Part shown: in pieces, positions 56,346-64,000 of the stretch | Position numbering within the stretch: position 1 is the first letter of the stretch | How the letters are laid out: each line of letters starts with the position of its first letter | Origin: Phlebotomus papatasi | Lineage: Eukaryota; Arthropoda; Insecta; Diptera; Psychodidae | Length of the DNA stretch: 64,000 nt | NCBI RefSeq assembly: GCF_024763615.1 | Contig: NC_077223.1 | Location: forward strand, 52,452,627-52,516,626 | Direction: 5' to 3' | Position numbers and translations under genes: made by a program | Notes under the pieces: generated by a model | What the model was told of the DNA's origin: nothing | Database searches by the model: none | What the model saw: only the letters and a program-made list of their open reading frames with translations

Positions 56346-56764
56346 GGGTAAATGTACCAAATTTCGGCCAGCTTGCAATTTCGGTCACCTCTATTGTTCC
56401 TCAAATTTCCATGAATTTCTAGTTTTTGCATATTCTAGAGATTATGCAAAGCTAAAAAAAATTAAAAAATGTCGCTTCGACGAATGAGATGGTGAAAAAA
56501 GACTTCCAAAAATTCCAGAAGGGTAAGGAACTATGAGAATCAAGGTGGTCGAAATATTACTCAAAGCTTTGTCTATATTTTTATGAATTCTAAAATATGC
56601 TAACAATAACTTTAGGGGAAAAAAGATGATAAACTGTCCAAGGTTCCAAGCTTCATTCCTAAAAAGAAGTAACAAAAAATTCAATTCGTATTAAATATAT
56701 TACATTTAAAATTTAAGACTTTGGCGCTTGCAAGCAACTATGCCGAAATTTGGCATACTTACCC
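56346..56764. mobile_element. GGGTAAGTGTGCCAAATT element, copy 2
   Basis: GGGTAAATGTACCAAATTTC at the left, GCCGAAATTTGGCATACTTACCC at the right, with CAGCTTGCAATTTCGG and TTGCAAGCAACTATGCCG inside, as in copy 1 (23200-23626). TA precedes it. Confidence 0.6.
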
Positions 56765-57063
56765 TTTATAAATAATCTTTAAAATTAAAGAATTTCGTGA
56801 TACCTCTCATTCGGAATTTAAATTATTAATTTTGAATAAATAGAACTAGAGTTAGAAGAAAGAGGGGAAGGTTTGGGGCATCTGAAGTTTTCTTGAGACT
56901 TAATTTTGCTAATATTTAATGAACTATTAGGTGATCTTAACAATTATTTTCAAGCTAATTAAATCAAAACAAATATAGGGAAAACTAAAACTCAATCGAA
57001 CAGGGATAGCTCCCAACACAGCTACTATTTAATTATATATAAAATTTCAAGGGATGATTTCAA

Positions 57064-57276
57064 GGGTGAAGTGGTGCACCTTTGAATCAGGGCATTTTTG
57101 AAATTGGGTTCTTACTTCTACTTTATAATAGTACCAGGCCATACTATGATATAATTTAGATTCACAATTGAGTGGTGAAACTTATATTGTTTTATGAAGG
57201 CTCAATTCCATTTACAAATACGAGAGAAAAAGCCAATTTCAAAGCTGCCCTAATACAAAGGTTCCCCACTTCTCCC
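57064..57276. mobile_element. AAGTGG(G/T)GC foldback element, diverged
   Basis: GGGTGAAGTGGTGCACCTTTG at the left and CAAAGGTTCCCCACTTCTCCC-TA at the right, with TTTTTGAAATTGGGTTCTT and GCCAATTTCAAAGCTGCCC inside. Confidence 0.5.
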
Positions 57277-57760
57277 TACATTAATTCTTTTCAAATAATA
57301 TTGATGTCTAAGGATTTACATTATTTTTTAAGAGGTTATGCTAGTATCTATCCCAAATATTTTGTGACAAGAAGAAAAAAAATGTAGACACAATTCTAAT
57401 TTTCCTGAAAAATTGAATTGTTTTATAAAATCCTCATTTGCTTTAATATGCCATTTATATTCAAAGATATAACATGAGCTATGCCAAATTTTCTTTGTTA
57501 TAGAAAAATTAAGTTAAATTCGCATCTTTAAAAAGTCTGTGGTGTTGCCCCAATTTCCCCTAGCACGTTTTCCATCTATTATTTTTATTATCATATATTT
57601 TTGTATTTTCTGAAGTCATGAATGTGGGAAACCTTCTAGCCATCCCCTATAGCACTTTTAATCTTTATATAGGGGAGATTGGGGCAAAACTTGTCAAAAC
57701 GCATATTTAATTCTTTCATGAGCACTTGAGAAAACTTAAACGTTTTTAAATTAGCATATT

Positions 57761-59600
57761 AGGTGAGATTCTTAACAATCTCACCTACTATAATCCTAAC
57801 AAAATTTCATGTCGTCCGATCGACCTCAAACTTGGCCAAAATGTGTTTCGCCACTTCCTGATCACGAATATATATGTGGCTATTTTACGTTCCCGGCCGG
57901 CCGGCTGGCCGGCCGGCCGGCCGGCCGGCCGGCCGCTCTTTGGAGCTTAATAGCTCCTAAACTAAAAGAGATATCGACTTGCGGTTTTCGGCAAAGGTTA
58001 TATATCGTATGAAAATTGCAACTTGGTGCATTGACCCCCCACCCCCCACCCCTCCTTCCGCCATTTTGAAGACCCCCCTTTTTTTGTTTTCTCAATAGCT
58101 CCGCCCCTATGGCATCGAGCGGGCTCAAATTTTAGTATGTTATAGCTGGGCCTTAGAGCTTTCCATCAATACCAAACTTAAGGTCCCCCGACCCCCCTGA
58201 CCCGAGCTATAAGGGTCCAAAAAAAATTTCTTAAAATGGCCATAACTCCGGTTCTAATTGTCAGAATTTAAAAAGTGAGGGCTTTTTGGAAAGCTCTCGT
58301 GAAATGCCACTTCCCCTTCTAACATCGCAAGTTCATAAAACCACCGCTAGGGGCGCTATTATTAAAAAGAAAATTTTTAAATCTTAAAAGTTAAATAACT
58401 CAAAAATTCCTTATGCAATCGGGCTGAAATTTTAGTATGTTGTAGCCGTTGATTATACCTATCAAACAAAAAAACCTTAAGTCGATCCATAACCCCTGAC
58501 CCGAGCTATAAGGGGTCAAAGTTCGAACATTGACCGGCCTCTATCTCCGGTTCTAATTAACATATCGACATAAATTTTACCTTTTTGGTTTCGTCTCGAT
58601 GAGCACTTTTAGATGGAAGTTCAAAAAGTCACCATAGGTGGCGCTGTGATAGCGTCAAAATTCATCGAAATTCAAAGTCACTTTTCTCAAAAACGGCATT
58701 GTGCAAGTTAATGAAATTTTAGTATGTAGTAGTCCAGTCTAGGACGTTTCCAAAATGGTGCGTATGTGCGCTGTGGTTTCAATAGAACCGGAGATATGAG
58801 GGGTCAAAGTTCACGAAATTCAAAAAATCATATCTCCGGTTCTATGTGACCGATTTTGATGAATGAGGGCTTAAACGAAAGATCTCTCCAAATGCTACAA
58901 CTTTCTAGAATATTTGAACTTCGTGGGACCAACACCAGGGGCGCTACAGTCGAAAAACCAATTTCAATATCACATAACCTCAATTATCTCGACTGTCGCT
59001 AAACCGATTTTGATGATTACTTCGACATAATTGTAGAGCACATTTGTCTCTACATTTCGTCCATACATCATTTTCCACTCAGACTACGCTATCACTCCGA
59101 TTTTGCCGTTTAAGTGTGAAAAAATTGATTTTTCCCAAAATAACGCTTTGAAATCACTCAGATGCCAATTTGACTGCCTCTACTCCACCAAGACACTTAA
59201 AATAGGGGTTTAAGTGGAAAGTCCCGCAAAATACAACAATTTTTTGATATAGTTGAAGTTCAACAAATGACTACTTGGGGCACTCTGGATGAAAAAACGA
59301 GTTAAGAAACAAAAAACCTCGTTTATCTTGGCTTCTGAGTAATCGATGAGTTCAAGTTCTACGGCAAAATTATAGAGAGCATTCTGGTCTACATTTCACC
59401 CATATAACACTTTTCTGTCAGTTCATCCAAATCCTTGATATTTTGGTTTAAATACAAAATTTGTATAATTTCACGAATTTTATTCAAGATAACTGAATGG
59501 CGTCTCCCAACTTCAGCTCTAAATCGAATTTGCATGCACTCCGAGTTAGCTCACGTTAAGAATCTCACCTACATAAGCCGGTTAGGATTATCTGTCCCTT
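57761..59600 (+). repeat. degenerate tandem array of ~300-bp units inside copy 4
   Basis: Landmarks recur at near-constant spacing. TTTAGTATGT is at 58131, 58431 and 58718. TCCGGTTCTA is at about 58246, 58545 and 58835. GGCGCT is near 58348, 58641 and 58935. GACCCGAGCTATAAGG occurs at about 58199 and 58498. A first diverged unit is near 57815 and two more at about 59000 and 59340. Five to six units of roughly 287-307 bp, strongly diverged from each other. Confidence 0.6.
57893..57935 (+). repeat. (CCGG)n microsatellite
   Basis: About ten CCGG units with one CTGG interruption, 43 bp of pure G/C in AT-rich DNA. The homologous site in copy 1 (12847-12857) has only about two units, so the run expanded in this copy. 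Confidence 0.85.
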
Positions 59601-60183
59601 TTTATAGGAAATTTACTGCTCTACAACATTGCAGAAGACTATTTTCCTCTATCTTTAAAGAAATATGATTTTCGAATCATTTTCAAAAAGTCGATTTTGT
59701 GGAGATTCTCAAAATTGCTAAGGCAAATTTTGTCAGTTTTTGGATAATTTGTGACGTTTTACTCTCGCAAACGTTAAAAATACCAAATAGACATATTTTT
59801 ATAGGAAATTTATTCCTCTACAGCTTTATTGAAGATAATTTTTCTCTATCTTAACGAGAAATGTGCTTAAATTGAGCTAAATCAGTATTGATATTTTCTG
59901 TAAGCCAAATATTCCAAAAATAGTTCTCAAATTCATTATTTTTTTTTACATAATCCTTCCTCGACTCCCTTGAAACTTTGTAAGTTTAAGAAGGTTCATG
60001 AAGGCTATCTATAATAAAATTTTCAAGACTCAGCCTCTTTTATTTTAGAAAATAGTAAATATTGAAATTCTCGTTTTGACAAATTTTGCCCCAGTCTCCC
60101 CTAATACTACAATAAACATGAAATATAAGGTGCACAGAGTACACATCGCATTCAAATGAAATTTTATTTAAAAAAAAGCAGTA

Positions 60184-60384
60184 GGGGGAGGTGGGGCCAC
60201 TTTGAGCTCTGGAGCTACATTAATATACAATTTTTTCGCATACTTCTAAAAGAAACTGGGCTATTGTGTAATGTAATTTATATAGACAAAATAATTGTGG
60301 ATCTAAATAAAATAATTGCAAGATCCCGCTTTCTTCAGAAATATACGAAAAAATCGTATATCAATATAGCCCCACCTCCCCCCC
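60184..60384. mobile_element. GGGGGAGGTGGGGC foldback MITE, copy 2
   Basis: GGGGGAGGTGGGGCCACTTTG at the left and GCCCCACCTCCCCCCC at the right. TATACAATTTTTTCGCATAC pairs with TATACGAAAAAATCGTATA. Related to 43588-43784. Confidence 0.65.
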
Positions 60385-60386
60385 GT

Positions 60387-61580
60387 ATACAACATCGTAA
60401 CGAAAAAATTACAAAATTTAAATGATTAAAAAAAAGTCCGAACATATTTGTGGTCAGTAAAATATTCAGTTTTAGTCAGTAAAAAACATAAAATTGACCA
60501 GAAACGACTTTTTTTAAACCATCTTAATATGTCAAGAATATGCTTTATAAATTTTTAAAATTCCCTTTATCCAAAATATTTCAGTATTTTCATGCACTAA
60601 AATGAATTATTTAGCATTTGCAAATTTTATTATCAGAATTATCCAGCAAATGAAATTTTTCATTGCGTATAATTTGTAAGAAAAATATTTGTAAGAGGTT
60701 GATAAATATTTCAATGAATAGGAATCGATTTGTTTTCTTCGAATAAGTAATGATTTCTTCAATATTCCTTCTACGGCAGGCTATAACATCCCACTGTCTA
60801 ATACCATGCATAACTAATTCTGCACCTGTCTCCCCTGCCTCCGATACATCAAAAGAATGAGCTAATTTTCTTTTTAATTTTTTCTAAATTTGTGCTTGAA
60901 ATAGTCAAACACTGACAGTCTCTATAATTTCACATCTTATGTATAATACTGAGAAAATTTAATTTTAGTGAGGTATAGAATAAAAATTTAAAAAACTATG
61001 GTTTAAAACCTTTCAGATAATTGGAATTACAGGATTACAATGATTGCTTGACAATTTATTCAACTGTAAGAACTCTTCCTCACCAAAAAAAGCACTAAAG
61101 CGTAATTGAATCATTTCTCTTGTCTTTCACACAATTCAAAGACAGATAGCAATTTGCTGTGGCATTCATCAAGGAGAGATTGTCTCATTGAACACCTATC
61201 AATTACATAATTTATGACTCTTCTCGAGAGACGGTGATCCCTTTTATCGCTAATCTTGAAAATCAATCACCAACGGGTAAAACTGAAGATCGAGTCGTTT
61301 GCCTAATCGCTAAGTAATTAATTGGTATTTGTACACAACGTATAAAAGTGAATAAATTAGCGTGTCTCGAAATTACAAACTTGCCTGTGTTATTTGATTT
61401 ATACGACGAAACGAGATTTCCATGTTGTAGAGCATATAATTGGTGTGTAAATGTGTTTTGACACTTTTAAGTAGGGGCGGATGGGGTATTTTCACTCGTG
61501 AAATTTTCAATATGCCTTTCTTTCTTGCCATTCTTTGAACTGTTTTACGAAAAGATGATAAGTAAAACTAAAGACTAGTA
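60387..61580. other. AT-rich stretch without a supported gene
   Basis: I see no coding frame, repeat copy or RNA gene here. Confidence 0.5.
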
Positions 61581-61680
61581 CACTGAGAAAAAAAATAAAT
61601 GTTAAAACAACTTTTTCCGTCGGATTGAAATTACCCCTTGCGGGATAATCCGAAAAAATCATCCCGATTATACTTTTTAG
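61581..61680 (+). repeat. CACTGAG-type terminus upstream of the SAM-domain gene
   Basis: TA (61579-61580) followed by CACTGAGAAAAAAAATAAATG, then GTTAAAACAACTTTTTCCG and AATTACCCC. This resembles, block by block, the reverse complement of the right end of the CACTGAG MITEs (CACTGAGAGAAATCCG, AGTTAAAATAAC, ATTTTACCC). No matching right terminus is seen before the gene, so this is either a solo end, a diverged MITE, or the left end of a larger element containing the gene. Confidence 0.45.
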
Positions 61681-61783
61681 TCATAGTTGCATGAAATATC
61701 CATTCCTACTACCCTTATTTCGCATTCCGTAAAGTCCAAATTATTGCCACATGGTGCGCTAGTAGCGTGTGTCATATTTTTCT

Positions 61784-61789
61784 TCAGTC
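61784..61789 (+). promoter_or_regulatory. initiator-like TCAGTC
   Basis: TCAGTC matches the arthropod initiator (TCAGTY). It lies 40 bases upstream of the chosen ATG and downstream of an in-frame ATG at about 61769, which would then not be transcribed. Confidence 0.35.
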
Positions 61790-61825
61790 AAGCGCTGTCA
61801 GTCAGTGAATAAAGTGCAAGTTGCG

Positions 61826-64000
61826 ATGGAGGAGCGTGAAAAAAGTGCTGAAAGGGAAAACCCTGATATTGTAAAGATTGTGGAAGACTGGGGGATCTCC
61901 AACAACGGAATTTCCCGTCTTTTAATGTGTGGAATACGCGGACGGGAGCATCTGGAAGCTCTGGATGACGCAACAATAAGCAAAATTTTTTGCGACGACA
62001 CCTATTTAGGTGATTGCGTGGTTTTTCGAATCAAAATGAGACAATGGAGACTGTGCAATGGGGTAAGTTTTAACGTCAATCATATCTGATAACTTTCTCT
62101 TCAATTAACACCTTGAAAATATAATATTAGACGTATTTGCATGTGTTTGAAATAGAAGAAAAGAAAGTCTCGCATCATTTGTATGGCGGTCGCCATTTTG
62201 AATTAATCCACTGTGAACAAAATATTGGCCTTATGATGAAAGAGGATAAAACTAACATTTTTCGTCATACCAGATACTCTTTTTAGGGGTAAAAACCTAT
62301 TTAGCACTATTTAAGATCAATTTTACTTATATTTCGGGGTAAATGTTTGGAAAGAATAAAATAACTGCTCTTTTAAAGTGATATTTACATCTTTTCTAAA
62401 CTTCCGAATAAAACAATTTTGAAATTATTGATATTTTTTTCAGAGTAATGGTTACTTTTGTGCATAATCTTAAACTATTTTTTTCTCTTTGAAAATGAAA
62501 CATATTGTTACAATCACAATGCAAGGATTAAATGTTATGTGTTGAATTGTATTATATTTTACTCTCATCTGATTTACTAAACTTCCGTGTCAACTCATTT
62601 AATTTTTATTTTCATTCAAATGATTTAGAGTAATTTCTATTTTATATTTTTTAGATTGAAGATTTGGCAAATCCAGAAAATGTTGTGCCACCCCATCAAG
62701 TCCCCAATCCAATGCATATTTCTTCCGACTCCAATGCAATGGTCGGAAGCTGTAAAGCCTGCCCCCTTAAATGTGGTTCATTGAAGGACTTATTGAAGTC
62801 GAGTCTGAAAGGAGAGGCACTTCTAAATAACTATGTGAAGCATAATATGCTTCGTAACTGTGATCAGAATGATCTCGTAAGCATTATCATTGATAATCAT
62901 TTGAGATTTGATTTGAAAATATCACCAAAGGAGCTCAAGGGGTACGCAGCAGAAATAAAAAAATTATTTCCATCTGAAAACGAGGTAAGCTTTACACTGT
63001 TTATTAAAAAAAAAAGAAATATAATTATTAGTTTTTTAAACTGAATTCTCATAAACTTCTCACAGGAAATTTATTACGTTCCACGCCCCCCCAAGACTAA
63101 GCAGAATCCAAAAGGAAAATTGTTCAACAAATTTAAGAACAATTTGAGGAAATATAAGCAAGCTGTGCAAAATAAGGATGCAGTTGAAGATAGGGAGGAA
63201 GATGATAATACCGACAATGGAGAAGCAGCACGAGATATCTCAGGTAAAACCACTAATCAATCACAATTTGTAAACCAGGAGTAGTACCCCCGTTTTATCA
63301 TCTGTTTCGTCTTCATAGATCTTCTTATGGAAAATGTTGAATGGTTGAAAAGCCACTGCGATCCTTGGGATGAGGTGATTTCCAAGTGGAAAGCAACTTC
63401 AGTTTGGAGAGTGGAAAGTATCAAAAAAGATTCTGAGTCATCTCTAGCATTTATACTGGATGCATGGCCAGGCTTCAAAGATCCTCGAGGGTTTGACTTG
63501 GTAAGTAAAATTCTTTAACAGTAAAGTGTCAATGTGTTGATATAATATAAATATTTTTTAAACTTTGTTTAAATTACGGAAACAAACTACTGTTCTATTC
63601 AGGTGGATATTGATTTTGAGACCATGTTCCCTCAAGTTGAAGAATCTCCCTCTGAGAAATTTGCGCAACTTAAAAAGAAGCTGATACCGCTTTTTGGAAT
63701 GGAAATCAAAGATAAATACAGTAAAGGACTTCTTAAAAAACTTGGCGATTCAAGCACAAACGAAGGTATACATGATTTTTTAACTATTTCCATTCGTCAT
63801 GTAATACCACAATTTTTATCAAAATTAATTTCCAACTTTAATTTTTAATTCTTGAGAGAAAAATATAATGTTTTTTTTAATGTTTTATAATCAGAGATTT
63901 TCATTTTATTTTTTTTTTGTTGTCGATTTTCATAACTTTATTTGATTTTATAGACTCGCAAGGATGCATTACGAGTTTGCTTATCAACGCTCTAATCCTT
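61826..64000 (+). CDS. SAM-domain protein gene, 5' part (six exons, open at window end)
   Basis: Exons 61826-62062, 62655-62984, 63066-63243, 63319-63500, 63603-63765 and 63954-64000 join in frame (phases 0, 0, 1, 0, 1), giving 379 codons so far. Donors are mostly GTAAG-type (GTAAGT, GTAAGC, GTAAAA, GTAAGT, weak GTATAC). The start is GCGATGG at 61826, preferred over 61769 because of the initiator between them. Residues about 12-75 look like a sterile alpha motif (W..., LLMCGIRGREHLEAL, DDATISKIF). A CxxC-like segment (SCKACPLKC) follows in exon 2, then a lysine-rich, acidic linker in exon 3 (EDREEDDNTDNGE). Exons 4-5 hold an ILDAWPGFKDPRGFDLVDIDF motif. The order recalls the multi-copy 'SAM domain-containing protein 3-like' proteins of fish and insects, a family recognised from memory. 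Function unknown. Introns are 81-592 bp; intron 1 contains MITE-like TTTTTAGGGGTAAAAACC sequence. Confidence 0.75.

Larger units (their letters stand above)
57672..60101 (+). mobile_element. GGGGAGACTGGGGC element, copy 4 (2.4 kb)
   Basis: Ends GGGGAGATTGGGGCAAAAC and TTTTGCCCCAGTCTCCCC, with TA on both sides (57670-57671, 60102-60103). The outer parts match the 595-bp copies. Between GCATATT (57760) and TATAGGAAATTTACTGC (about 59601) lies an extra 1.84 kb with its own inverted ends (AGGTGAGATTCTTAAC and GTTAAGAATCTCACCT). The extra DNA may be a nested insertion, or the short copies may be its deletion derivatives. No protein frame. Confidence 0.75.

Noticed and set aside
57880..58128. Minus-strand frame with repeated GRPA residues
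   Set aside because: By-product of the (CCGG)n microsatellite inside a transposon.
61769..61825. Upstream in-frame start for the SAM-domain gene
   Set aside because: It precedes the initiator-like TCAGTC and has a weaker start context than GCGATGG at 61826.

Overview
The window is AT-rich animal nuclear DNA. It has spliced genes with GT-AG introns, dozens of small inverted-repeat DNA transposons and one intact Ty3/gypsy LTR retrotransposon. The repeat mix (TA- and TTAA-flanked MITEs, an LTR element primed by a tRNA-Leu-like site) and a TCAGTC-type initiator suggest an insect, most likely a lower dipteran. That assignment is inference; nothing here names the species.

Layout. 0-1 kb holds a decayed SINE-like sequence and a pogo-like MITE. 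At 1.45 kb a short GC-rich candidate coding exon ends in a GTGAGT donor. From 1.57 to about 46 kb I find no complete gene, only single-copy AT-rich DNA studded with MITEs and foldback elements of at least ten families, many nested in one another. A 33-bp candidate microexon at 40.7 kb is in a compatible phase with the 1.45 kb exon, so much of this stretch may be one very long intron.

46.3-54.7 kb is a complete, apparently very young gypsy-type element. It has two 1604-bp LTRs with no difference I can see, an ATAT target duplication, a tRNA-Leu-type primer site, one uninterrupted 1680-codon gag-pol frame and a polypurine tract. It landed inside a 254-bp MITE of the commonest local family, whose two halves now lie 8.3 kb apart. 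Each LTR carries an AUG-less open frame of about 272 codons with an arginine-rich block, preceded by four tandem repeats that can each fold into a hairpin.

54.8-61.6 kb is again repeats. The main item is a 2.4-kb GGGGAGACTGGGGC element whose interior is a degenerate tandem array of about 300-bp units with a (CCGG)n tract. 61.8 kb to the window end holds the 5' part of a real multi-exon gene (six exons, 379 codons so far) for a SAM-domain protein. It starts 245 bp downstream of a TA-flanked terminus that matches the end of the abundant CACTGAG MITEs, which raises the possibility that gene and MITE family are linked.

The parts do not form one pathway. The window is best read as gene-poor intronic or intergenic DNA shaped by repeated insertion, with one active-looking retroelement and one host-like or transposon-borne gene at the right edge.
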